From NCBI GenBank assembly GCA_027596195.1, contig JADGJG010000451.1, positions 1 through 19,291 on the forward strand: a DNA stretch of 19,291 bases. Reading direction: 5' to 3'. A model generated the notes under the pieces. It was given only the letters and a program-made list of their open reading frames with translations, was not told the DNA's origin and did not search any database. Made by a program: the position numbers and the translations under genes. Of this stretch, positions 6,767 through 16,160 are shown one piece after another (position 1 is the stretch's first letter; each line of letters opens with the position of its first letter). Origin of the DNA: Podochytrium sp. JEL0797. Taxonomy: Eukaryota > Chytridiomycota > Chytridiomycetes > Chytridiales > Chytriomycetaceae.

Positions 6767-9700
6767 ATGACCAAATCCGCCCGCAAGGACGGCCAACAGG
6801 CCCTTGCGCTCAACCTTCCACAACTTCAGAACCTCGTCAAGCGCGACCCGCAGAGTTACATTGACGAGTTCCGCCAGCAGGCGCGGCACTGGGACGCCCA
6901 ACTCGGCGTGTTCCGTCTCGACCCGACCAGCCAGAAACAGGAGGACTCGCTTTCGGAGCTGATTGGCTTCCTGGCCCAGGTACATACCTGCATTGCGCTG
7001 GTCCTGGCTGTATTCCGCTAACCACGTTGTGCAGACGATCGGGTGCTTCCCCAAGGAGCAGGCTGCCAAAGACTTCCCGGACCAGATGATGGGACTTCTG
7101 CAGGGCTCTGCCCAGACGCTCAAGCCGGAGCTCAGGAAAGCAATGGTCCAGGCCTTGATCTTGTTGAGAAACAAGGACGCGGTGCTCATCACAAAGTAAT
7201 TCTCGCTCAGTGTTGTGTCGTAGAGCCGGAAATCTGATCTTGACACTTCCCACCCCTTTTCAGAACCATGCCGCTCTTCTTCTCGCTGTTCAGAATTCAG
7301 GACAAGGATCTGCGTAAGCTTCTGCACTCGCACATTGTCTCTGACATCAAGAACGCGAACGTGAAGGCAAAGAACAACAAATTGAACAAGACGCTTCAGA
7401 ACTTCATGTACACGATGCTTAAAGACGATCACGAGGTACAGTTGTCCCTCTCTGCCCACTCGAATCCTTTGAACGCGGTTCTGCTCACGACATCTTGCGA
7501 GGCTGGAGGTAGATGAAGGAATTTCGGGAAACCAGTGGATGTGGGTCATTCATGCTGCGAGGATATTTCGAGGAGTACATGGGCGGTGGTGCTGTGTGAG
7601 ACGTGCGCCAGTTGGATGAAACCTGAATCGATCCCATTGTGAAGTACTCACACCCACCCTTCATTCCCGACAGATGGCTGCCAGAAAGTCTCTGGAAGTC
7701 ATGATTGAGCTCTACACCAAGAACATTTGGAACGACGCCAAAACTGTGAACGTTATCGCCGAAGCCTGTTTTAGCCCTCACCCCAAAATCGCATCAACTG
7801 CCCTCCACTTCTTTTTGGGTACCCACGACAAGAAGAACGAGGAGGTTGACGAAGACGAACCGGATATGGACGCCATTCGCCACAAAATTCAAATCAACTC
7901 CAAGAAGAAGAGCAAGACGAGCGCCGTAGACAAGGCGATGGCCAGCATCAAGAGGGTAAGTGATTGTTCTAAATGATCCATATTCCCGTATCTTACTTAT
8001 TGTTGTGGTACAGAAACAAAGAGCCAAGGAACGGGCCGAAATCTTCAACTTTTCTGCTCTCCACCTCCTCCATTCTCCCCAAGACTTCACAGACAAGCTC
8101 TTCGCACGCCTTAAGCAAATCACTGCCAACTCCAGCACATTCCGTTACGACATTCGTCTGGCATTCATTGACTTGATTTCCAGATTGATTGGTATCCACA
8201 AGCTCATCAACCTCGCATTTTGTAAGCACGCGAACAACCCTTCTTTCTGATTCAACTCTGGCTCACAGAATCTGACCACAACAATTAGACACGTACCTCA
8301 CGCCTTACCTCACGGCTCACCAGCGCCAAGTTCCCAAGCTCCTCGCGTACTGCGCTCAGGCTTCGCACGACCTTGTGCCACCCGACACGATGCAACCAGT
8401 CGTGCAGCAAATCGCCGACAAATTCATTTGGTCCAACAGTTCCACCGAAGTCGTTGTGGCCGGGTTGAACTCGATCCGTGAAATCTGTCAAAGATGTCCT
8501 TTGGCCATGGGCGAGGACTTGCTTGGATCCTTGATTGACGATTACAAGAACCACAGAGACAAGGGTGCGTTTTTTTTCTTGCTCCCGCTTGCGTGTTGGT
8601 TCGATATCTGATTCGTTTTCCTTCATACGCAACAGGTTCCATGATGGCCGTGCGCGCTCTCCTTTCCCTCTACAGAGACATCAACCCCCACATCCTCAAC
8701 AAGAAACACAGAGGAAAGGGTGCGACCATGAACCTCGACAAGATCGACGCACCCGAGTACGGGCGCGTGAACGTCATGAACATGATTGACGGAGCCGATC
8801 TGTTTATCGACGAGCAGGAGAGAATCGCTGCCGGTGGAGACCCCAACGACAACCCGGGTGACGGGTGGGACGAGTGGGAGATTGATAGTGACGGGATGGT
8901 TTCGGAGGAGGAAGAGGAGACCAAGGTTGCTAAGAGAAAGGCGAACGCGAAGGCGATTGTGGAGGTGTTGGAAGGGGAGGATGATGGGGATATGGAGGAG
9001 TGGGCTGATGATGACGAGGAGGATGGTGAAGGGGAAGAGATGGAGGAGGGTGATGAAGGTCAGTTTGTGTTTTGTTCGTTCACCTTTTTTTGGACACTTT
9101 CGAAACTCAACACCAACAACATCTTTGGAAAACAACTACAGTCGACGATGAAGAGGAAGAGAGTGACGAGGAGGAGGAGGCTGTTCCTGAAAAGAAAATG
9201 GGTCCCAAGCAGAAGAAGCTCATGGAGAAGGAGGCGCGCAAGAACTTGGAAAAGAAGCTCGAGGCAGACCCTGCCAAGAAGCTCAAGGTCATGCAAGCTC
9301 TCACGGAGACGATTCTCACGGACGAGGACTTTGCCAAGATGCGTGAAATGGCGGCCAACAGAAAGGCTGAAGTCATGGCGGGTATGAGACGCTCGAGAGT
9401 CACCGAGTTGATGGAGGAGGACGAGGAGGAGAACGGAGAAGCCCAAGACAGGTTCGTTTGTTTCGTTCTTATCTTAATATGGGCTCGTACTAACTTACGC
9501 GACGCGTTTCACTACAGAGACGTTATCGACCCCCGTCGTATCGTGTCTGGTGTCAAGCGCAAGTCCACTTACGAGGAACGTATTGCTTCCATCGAGGAGG
9601 GTCGCAAGGACAGAGACAAGTATGGAAGCAGAATGGGATCCAAGAAGGCCGAGCACGGCGGTTCCACCACCAACAGAGAGAAGCAGAAGAAGACCAAGAA

Positions 9701-9815
9701 CTTCCAGATGATTACACACAAGCGTTCTATCCAAGGAAAGGCAACGCGCAGTTTGAGGGACAAGCAGAAGGTCATGAGACAGCACATTGTGAAGCAGAAA
9801 AAGAAGGGTCATTAA
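6767..9815 (+). CDS. SDA1: SDA1 family 60S ribosome biogenesis factor
   Basis: Sda1 is a nuclear factor needed for maturation and export of pre-60S ribosomes, and in yeast for G1 progression. Nine exons are proposed: 6767-6979, 7035-7195, 7264-7435, 7674-7955, 8014-8221, 8289-8564, 8636-9058, 9142-9451 and 9518-9815, giving 780 residues, close to yeast Sda1. Family motifs run through the whole length: [114 protein letters not shown] and KKHRGKGA. A long acidic stretch (EEEEE, DDDEED) follows, then [28 protein letters not shown] and a Lys/Arg-rich tail that probably holds nuclear localisation signals. Intron 8 (66 nt) has no stop and keeps frame, so the genomic sequence reads through it, but its GT-AG ends and TACTAAC branch site support splicing. 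Intron 3 (238 nt) is an outlier in length. Confidence 0.96.
7447..7652 (+). ncRNA. Candidate structured (H/ACA-like) RNA in SDA1 intron 3
   Basis: The 238-nt intron is three to four times the usual length in this gene. GAGTAC (7573-7578) and ATGGG (7579-7583) can pair with GTACTC (7644-7649) and CCCAT (7633-7637). An upper stem GGTGC/GCGCC (7588-7592 and 7605-7609) lies inside, and the hairpin is followed at once by ACA (7650-7652). Upstream, CCTCT..GCC (7447-7456) can pair with GGC..GGAGG (7501-7509), followed by AGATGA (7511-7516), which fits the H-box pattern ANANNA. The 56 nt between this box and the 3' hairpin is longer than in normal H/ACA RNAs, and short stems arise by chance, so this is tentative. 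Confidence 0.25.
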
Positions 9816-9822
9816 GCAATCC

Positions 9823-9828
9823 AATAAA
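9823..9828 (+). terminator. Polyadenylation signal AATAAA of SDA1
   Basis: AATAAA starts 8 nt after the SDA1 stop and is followed by a T-rich run. The convergent ligase stop codon is at 9870, so only 54 nt separate the two coding regions and the transcripts probably overlap at their 3' ends. Confidence 0.6.
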
Positions 9829-9869
9829 CCTTTGTTGTTTTTTTTTTCGTATCTCCCTTTCTCAAAGAT

Positions 9870-12645
9870 TCATAACAAGAGCTCCATTTTCTCCTTCACC
9901 GAGCTCGACTGCACAATATTGGGGCGACGCGTGTGTCTCTCGGGATAATGCAACAACAGGTTCAAGAAATAGTTCTCCCTCGCAAGCTGCTCATCGGTAG
10001 TCTTGATGGGGAAGTCCGACTTGGGGGTCGCCAATACAATGTGCGTCGTCCACGGCCCGAGCACTTTAGCAACCTGCCCACCTCGACATCGAATCTCTGG
10101 TTCCAACATCCCAACGGAAGTGTACTGCGCCTCCATACTCTTCAAATGCTCCTCAACATCGCCTTCCTCCTCTGCATCCGCATCCGCATCCACAACGAGG
10201 ACTCCCTCCAGCAATTGACCACCAGCCGAAACCCCACGGTCTTCCAACATGAGCGACGACACCACCACGGTATCCGACACATCAAGGTACGCGCACATGT
10301 CGCGAAACATGCGATCTTCGCTGGGAACTTGATCCAACTCGAATTTGGATTCGAAACTAGCAATCGTCTTGAGCTGCTTGCGGCGGTGCTCGATTCCTTT
10401 GTGGAGAGATTTTCGCTTGTTGGAGGTGAGCGGAACGTGTCCTGTCATTCGCTTGAACAGCTGATATCAAAAAACGCGTTTAATTCGTTTTTGAAGGTTT
10501 GAGTGGTGAGTGGGGGGGGGGGGGGGTTGCGCGGCGACAATGATTTTTTCAAGTTCATACCTCGCGCAAGCCGCCATCGGTAACGTCGCGAGTGAAGCTG
10601 TCGCCGTACTCGTCGTTCACTTTCTGAAAGTACCGCTTGGTCTTTTTCGAAGTGAAAATCATGTACCTGATGCGAAAAACGCGACCGAAAATAAGAAGTT
10701 GAATCAAACCCAATCTAAAAAATTACGTTACTTGGGCTCGAGAGGGAGCTTTCGGCCTGCATCAATGCAATCCAAGATCCAGCTTGCTTTCACAATATCG
10801 CAGGTTTCCGCTCTCTTGTAGCTTTCGACCTTGACGGCTGCGTTGGGACGGAAAAAGTCAAAAACCCCTCACCACTCCACACCGAACGAAAAAAACTCAA
10901 CTCGGCTTCTCCGCAATCACACAATCAGTCGTGTCCTTGTTCGCGTTCTGCACACATTTCCCACCATGTTTCAAAATCCTCTTCTCCAATTCGAGCTTCA
11001 AACACATTCCTTCCAAATTTTTCACGCTCCCAGGAATCACACAGACCTCCAACCCCTCCAAAATCAAATCCTCCACTTTTTCCCCTTTTTCGAGCTTGGC
11101 CCCAAGATATTCCTTCGCAAGTGTTGCCACACTCCTCACCGCCGCACCCGACTTGCTCCCCCCGCTCCGTTTCCCACCCCCCCTCTCCTCCTCAAACCGA
11201 CGACTCTGCATCCGCCCGTCATTGTTGGCTATATACTCTTCAAGCCCTTTCTGGCTCAACGCGTCTTCGATCCCTTTGTCGGGTCGCAACTTCACAAACC
11301 GCGGGAACCGAAGCGTCCATCCGGCGCCGTATTGTGCCGATTCGACCACCTGGGCGGCTTTCACCGTCACTACACGCGAGTGCGATGGGTGGAGAACCTT
11401 GTCGGGACGCTCTTTGGAGGACAAAGGGTGGATGAGCCATGAAGGAGGATTCGCGTGGTCGTAGGTTTGCCAGGGGGCGGATCTTTCGTGCGAGATGTCT
11501 TCGATTTGGGCGAGGGTATATCCGCTGCCAAACTGAACCCCACAAAAAAGGAAAGGTGGAGTGAGGGGAATGCGGGAATATCGGAATACTGATTTTTTTT
11601 CTCACCTTGCAAAAAGTCACAAACTTTCGTTCTTCCACGTTGGGATTGTTGTCCAGCACAGCGCACAAGAAATGGCTCAAAATGCCACCGCGACGACCCG
11701 TCCCGTAAAACCCACCTACAACCACGAGATCCAAGTCGTCTCCGAGACTATCGATATAATCCGGCTGTAGTGTTGGAATGCATATTGTGTTGGAAAGCGA
11801 AACACAAAAGAATCCGAGAAAACACGTCAACAAACCTTCACTTTCAACCACAGCCCGCTTCGATCGTTCAAATGATAATGGCTCTCAGGATCCTTGATCA
11901 CAATTCCCTCTTCGTGCCTCAACATGCTCGCGTCCAGCGCGTTGATCACGTCCTCGGTCGAAACTCCCTCTACATGCGGCAAAATCTCCATCTTGTTTTT
12001 CTTCTCGCGAATTACACCCTTGAGAAGCTTGTATCGATCAGTGAGTGGGCTCGTGAGCATAGATTTGCCGTTGTAGAACACGATATCAAACACAATGAAA
12101 ACGGGCTTCGAGGTGGCAGCCTCGCCCTTCTCGTTGAACAGATTCGCGGCCGTTTTGAGAGCTCCGAACGATTCAAAGAGTCCTGAGGATTCGTTGTATG
12201 ACATCATTTCTCCATCGAGGATGCAGCTGGACATGATTTTACGGGGTGAGAAACAATTTTGAATCAGACGCAAGCTGGCTCTCTTACGTTTCCGTTTCCC
12301 CACGGAAACAGTCGTGAATGTCTTTTGCCAGTTTTTGGTCCTTGTAGGCTCCATAAAGGTATCCGTAGTCCTTGGCATTTCGGCTGAACCACCTGTAATT
12401 TCCGCCTGCGAAACGGGAGGAACGACGCGAGAATTTAATCGGAGCGATATTCAACAAAAAAGGGGGTAAGGCGTACCTTTTTTGTGCAACTGCATTCTCT
12501 CTCCGTCGAGTTTGGTTTCGATCCAAAACGTCTTGCCACCGCGAAGGCGTTCCACGTCATGGAGGGATTTCACCGATTTCGATAGCATTGGTTTGAATAT
12601 GCCGTTGATTTCGACAGCCTTTTTGACACCAAACAAGAAATACAA
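9870..12645 (-). CDS. DNA ligase IV (non-homologous end joining), 5' end missing
   Basis: This ATP-dependent ligase seals double-strand breaks in non-homologous end joining, in complex with an XRCC4/Lif1-type partner. Exons on the minus strand: about 12645-12477 (5' limit uncertain), 12405-12288, 12226-11836, 11764-11606, 11532-10902, 10837-10732, 10666-10561 and 10460-9870, about 756 residues. Motif I ETKLDGERMQLH carries the adenylated Lys. Then come YRWFSRNAKDY, motif III CILDGEMMSYN, motif IV EEGIVIKD, motif V GLWLKVKPDY, GFYGTGRRGG and motif VI TLRFPRFVKLRPDK. The first BRCT domain is split over exons 5-7 (VCVIPGS, GGKCVQN, DCVIAEK, IVKASWILDCID) and a second, weaker one is near the C-terminus (GGQVAKVLGPWTTHIVLA) after an acidic linker. 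The N-terminal DNA-binding domain (roughly 230 residues compared with human LIG4) is absent: sequence breaks off at a G26 tract (C26 in the sense strand). The intron at 10901 uses a GTTGAG donor. Confidence 0.93.
10512..10526 (-). repeat. C15 run (sense strand) in ligase IV intron
   Basis: G15 on the plus strand is C15 in the sense of the ligase gene, inside the 10560-10461 intron, about 50 nt before the 3' splice site. Confidence 0.9.
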
Positions 12646-12661
12646 GTGAGGATTTTCGTTT

Positions 12662-12707
12662 GGGGGGGGGGGGGGGGGGGGGGGGGGCCCGCCGCCGCCG
12701 GGGGGGG
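12662..12707. repeat. G26 tract and GC-rich low-complexity junction
   Basis: A run of 26 G (12662-12687) is followed by CCCGCCGCCGCC, seven G, CACAAC and again seven G. It lies exactly between two genes that both lack their 5' parts. On the ligase sense strand it is C26, like the C runs found inside other introns of this window. Confidence 0.9.
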
Positions 12708-13985
12708 CACAACGGGGGGGAGAAGGGGTGGTTTATTCCGTTTGGGTATCGGTATGTTAGTGGGAATGTGACGCAGGGAGAGGGGGGGAGTTTGATGGTG
12801 CGTGGGGAGGGGAGGGTGGTTGTGGAAGGGAAGAATGGGACGGAGGACAAGTTTATGCTTGCGAATCCTGGCCGGACTGCGTTGTTTCGGTTTCGACCTA
12901 CTGTTGCGGATTTGGGTGTGATGGCGGTGTTGATGTGCAACAATCATACAGTTTTGGAGCCGATTGATCGCGCGGGGGTTGTTTCGGATTTGATTGCGTT
13001 GATGTTGTCGAATTATGTGAGGGTGGAGGATGTGTTGCCTGTTTTGATGTATTTGGAGCGGGAGAGGAGTCCGACGGTGTGGAAGGTGGCGGTGAAGGGG
13101 TTGGGGAGGTGGTTGGATGTGATGGAGGTGCATGAAGGGTATTCTGCTGTGGTGGAGTTTGTGGCGAGGTTGGTGGGTCCGGTTGTGGAGAGTGTGGGGT
13201 GGTGGAGGGAGTGTGGGGAGGGGCAGGAGGAGGGGAGGGAGGGGAGGATGTTGAGGGGGGTGGTTTTGCCGTTTGCGGTTTTGAGGGTGGGACATGTGCG
13301 GATGAGGGGGGTTGCGAGGGAGGTGTTTGGGAGGTGGAGGAGGGATGTGGAGAGTGGGAGGGGTGTTTCGACGTGTTTTGAGGTTCAGGAGGATTTTGGG
13401 GTTTTGTTGGATCTGGTTTATTCGGTGGCTGTGATGGAGGATCCGAGGGGGGCGGAGAGGGTATTGAGGAATGGGACGGTGGGGTTCCCGGGGGGGTTGG
13501 ATACGGATCGGTTGTTTCCGTTTGCGAGGAGTGCGTTTGCTTCGCAGGTTGCGATGGTGGTTGGGGGTGGGGTTGGGAGGGGGGAGGGGGGGTGGGTGGA
13601 GAGGGTGGAGGCGGTTGTGAGAGGGGGGAGGCAGGAGGGGGTTGAGTTGGCTTGGAGTTTGGTGAGGTGGGGGATTGTGAGGGAGCAGCGGGGGGTGGAG
13701 AGGAGGGGGGAGCAGGAGGTGTTGATGGTGGGTGGGGAGGAGGAGGGGGAGAGTGTGTGGGATTGGATTGTGAAGGAGGGTGGGTTGAGTGTGCAGGATG
13801 CGGTGGAATTGGTTGTGGCGGCTGCGTGGAAAGATGGGAGTGTGTGGAGGGAGGCTGTTGCGACGGTTGGACCGGTTGTGAAGGGGAAGGAGAGTCCCGT
13901 GATTGTGGCTGTGCGGAGGGGGTTGGAGAAGGCGAATGCGGCGGGAATGTTTCGAAGGACTTTGGCGATGCGGGTGAAGGATTGA
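12708..13985 (+). CDS. M1-family aminopeptidase, C-terminal (ERAP1-like) domain only; 5' end missing
   Basis: This frame resembles the C-terminal half of M1 zinc aminopeptidases, which remove N-terminal residues from peptides. Visible landmarks in the family order are GWFIPFGYRYVSGN (beta-sandwich entry, W-IP--Y), KFMLANPGRTALFRFRP (the N-x-G-x-x-x-x-R-F/V region), DRAGVVSDLIALML (the DRAGLLDDAF equivalent) and YVRVEDVLPVLMYLERE, followed by a long helical C-terminus. The catalytic domain with GAMEN and HEXXH is absent, so the fragment as given cannot be active. The first codons lie in the G-rich junction and a start there would encode an artificial poly-Gly run, so I do not accept it as a real N-terminus. 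The coding strand is extremely rich in G and T and poor in C, unlike its neighbours. There are no introns in 1.28 kb. The assignment is by motif pattern only. Confidence 0.68.
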   Translation, partial: HNGGEKGWFIPFGYRYVSGNVTQGEGGSLMVRGEGRVVVEGKNGTEDKFMLANPGRTALFRFRPTVADLGVMAVLMCNNHTVLEPIDRAGVVSDLIALMLSNYVRVEDVLPVLMYLERERSPTVWKVAVKGLGRWLDVMEVHEGYSAVVEFVARLVGPVVESVGWWRECGEGQEEGREGRMLRGVVLPFAVLRVGHVRMRGVAREVFGRWRRDVESGRGVSTCFEVQEDFGVLLDLVYSVAVMEDPRGAERVLRNGTVGFPGGLDTDRLFPFARSAFASQVAMVVGGGVGRGEGGWVERVEAVVRGGRQEGVELAWSLVRWGIVREQRGVERRGEQEVLMVGGEEEGESVWDWIVKEGGLSVQDAVELVVAAAWKDGSVWREAVATVGPVVKGKESPVIVAVRRGLEKANAAGMFRRTLAMRVKD

Positions 13986-14231
13986 ATTTGTAAGAATTTG
14001 GAGGGGGCGTGTTGAAGTTTTTTTATAAACGTTTTTTGCGATACCCCCTATGGCGTTCAAAGTTGTCATCGGTTTAAGTGTGCGTGTTATTATTCGCTGG
14101 GTTTCGTTTCATTTGTAAAGTTTCCAATGGCCATTTTGACGTCAGCGGCGTGAATCCAAAAGGATACTCATCCTGCAGGAAATTCAAGCAACACGACCCC
14201 AAGTCACGCGTGCGCAAAAGGGGGTAAATCA

Positions 14232-14255
14232 GGCGCAGTTTTTTTTCTTTGCGCC
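14232..14255. repeat. GGCGCA hairpin with T-rich loop, copy 1
   Basis: GGCGCA (14232-14237) and TGCGCC (14250-14255) are perfect 6-bp arms around a 12-nt pyrimidine loop. A related hairpin lies 183 nt downstream, so the two look like copies of one diverged unit. Confidence 0.55.
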
Positions 14256-14414
14256 AGAGGATTGGGGGGAATTCTTGGGGGTGGTGGGATTTTAGCAAAC
14301 CCCCAAAATGGCACCAAATTGAGTCGTTTTTATACTATGAATAAAAACGTGGCGGCGGAAGGTTGTCCGAGTCCATTATTCGGAAGTCCCCTTCATCCAG
14401 AGCAAGTGGGGGAA

Positions 14415-14433
14415 GGCGCGTTTTTTCGGCGCC
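14415..14433. repeat. GGCGC hairpin with T-rich loop, copy 2
   Basis: GGCGC (14415-14419) pairs with GCGCC (14429-14433) around a 9-nt loop containing T6. As in copy 1, a G run precedes it and CAGCAACCC or AGCAAACCC follows at a similar distance. Confidence 0.5.
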
Positions 14434-14574
14434 ATAGGGGACCTGTGCGAGGGCCGGCGCATTTCAGCAACCCTTGTTTTAGGTGAAGAAATTTGTGACA
14501 ATAAAGTGCGGGTGTGTCAGTATGGGTCCCCCAAGCTTGCAGACACGATTTGCCCCCCGCCGCTTCCCTTTTCC

Positions 14575-16160
14575 GCTCGGCAAGATATGGAAAACTAGAT
14601 TGCGTAATATTTGCTTCAACACAATGGGGTGTTTTTATAGCATAGCAAAGTTTTCCCTGGGCTGTGTTCAGCCCCTGGATGACCTGATTTCGGTTCCTAG
14701 GCGACATGTCAAAATATGTCGACAGCCTGTTGCGGGTTCGGAAAGGTATGTAAAGACGTGTTTGCGAAACATCTGCTTGATCAGAATAGTTCATTTCCTT
14801 ATATATCAAAGTTTTCCCTAGGCTCCGTGTTCAGCCCCTAGGTGACATGATTCGGTTTCATGGCGACCGGCCAAAAAATATCGACAGCGCCTTGTAGGCT
14901 CGGCACGGTATGGAAAACCGAGTTTGTGAAACATCTGCTTTGACAGAACGGCCTGTTTTATAGCGCAGCAAAAGTTTTCCCTAGGCTCCGTGTTCAGTCC
15001 CTAGGTGACCAGGCTAAAAGATGTCGACAGATGTTGACAGCGCCTTGTAGGCTCGGCAAATTATGGAAAGCCGAGTTTATGAAACATCTGCTTTGACAGA
15101 ACAGCCTGTTTTAGCATGGTTTTCCTGGGCTCCGTGTTCAGCCCCTAGGGGCCCACTGATTTCGGGTCCTAGGCGGCATGCCAAAAAAAGACTTGTAGGC
15201 TTGGCAAGGTATGGAACGCCGAGTTTACAAGAAACATACTTGAACAGAATAGGCTGCATTATAGCACAGCAAAAGTTTTCCCTAGGCTCCGTGTTCAGCC
15301 CCTAGGTGGTCTGATTTCGGTAAGCGACACGGAAAAAAATGTCGACAGACCCTTGTAGGCTTGGCAAAGTGTGGAAAGCTGAGTTTGCGAAACATATGCT
15401 TTAATAGAACAGACAGTATTATAGCATAGCAAAAGTTTTCCCTGGGCTCCGTGTTCAGCCCCTATGTGACCTGAATTCGGTTCCCAGCCGAGGTGCCAAA
15501 AAATGTCGGCAGCTCCTTGTAACTCGAGAAGGTATGGAAAGCCGAGTTTGCGAAACATCTGATACGAGAGAACAGGCTGATTTATAGCTCAGCAAACATT
15601 TTTCCTAGATACTGTGTTCAGCCCCTGGGTGACCAGATTGGTAGGACGCGTGAAGCCATATTCGAGAGTAATCTGTTTTAACAGAACATGCCATTTAATA
15701 GCACAGCAAAAGTTTTCCCTAGGCTCCGTGATCGACATTTAGGCTGCCTAGACTTGCTTCCTAGTCAAAATTCAAAAAGTGTCGACAGCATCTTGTGCTC
15801 TCAATAGGAAACGGGAAACCATATTCAAGAGAGATTGGGTTGAATAGAACAGATTGTTTCTTGCAACGGCAAAAGTTTTCCCTAGGCTCCATGTTCAATT
15901 CCTAGGCATCTTTGGTTCGGTTCCTAGTGAAAAGTCAATTGCAACATCAAAAGTTTTCCCTAGGCTCCATGTTCAATTCCTAGGCATCTTTGGTTCGGTT
16001 CCTAGTGAAAAGTCAAAAAGTGTCGACAAGGACTTGTGCACTCGACATGACACGTGAAACCATATTCAAGAGTGATCTGGTTTAATAGAACCGATTATTT
16101 CTTGCAGCAGCAAACGTATTCCCTAGGCTCCGTTTTCGACAACTGGGCTGCCTAGCTTCG
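14575..16160. repeat. Tandem array of diverged ~160-bp satellite units
   Basis: The anchor GTTTTCCCTAGGCTCCGTG or a close variant has its T run near 14651, 14812, 14975, 15120, 15286, 15436, 15600, 15713, 15876, 15954 and 16117. Spacing is mostly 145-166 bp, with one short unit of 113 bp and one of 78 bp. A full unit reads in order: CTCGGCAAGGTATGGAAA, GCCGAGTTTGCGAAACATCT, GACAGAACAGGCTG, TTATAGCACAGCAAAAG, the anchor, CAGCCCCTAGGTGACC, TTTCGGTTCCTAGG and TGTCGACAG. CCTAGG occurs up to three times per unit, each a 6-bp palindrome. Units diverge more toward the right end. Open frames in the array are short and not kept between units, so it is non-coding satellite DNA as far as I can see. Confidence 0.92.
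15870..16024. repeat. Recent 78-bp tandem duplication inside the satellite
   Basis: The segment from the anchor through CATCTTTGGTTCGGTTCC to AGTGAAAAGTCAA is present twice, offset by 78 bp and almost identical, while whole satellite units differ widely. It therefore arose later than the array. Confidence 0.85.

Larger units (their letters stand above)
13986..14574. other. Intergenic region between the aminopeptidase and the repeat array
   Basis: No gene is recognised in these 589 nt. A 74-codon minus-strand frame (14298-14074) has no known motif and low-complexity sequence. The stretch contains two related GGCGC hairpins and several short G runs. An AT-rich stretch just after the aminopeptidase stop (TTTTTTTATAAA near 14019) may belong to its 3' UTR. 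Confidence 0.6.

Noticed and set aside
9452..9517. Treating the 66-nt SDA1 intron 8 as coding, since it has no stop
   Set aside because: It has GT-AG ends and a TACTAAC branch site, and its translation ([14 protein letters not shown]) is a hydrophobic insert foreign to this charged part of SDA1.
12660..12707. ATG followed by a poly-Gly N-terminus for the aminopeptidase
   Set aside because: It translates the homopolymer junction. The family needs a catalytic domain upstream, so this is not a true start.
12570..14069. A 499-codon open frame on the minus strand
   Set aside because: It is the antisense shadow of the C-poor aminopeptidase frame: composition gives Pro/His/Arg repeats and no domain, and it also runs across the G26 tract.
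14575..16160. CRISPR-like array
   Set aside because: Repeats are about 160 bp, diverged and contiguous rather than short identical repeats with unique spacers, and the genome is eukaryotic.
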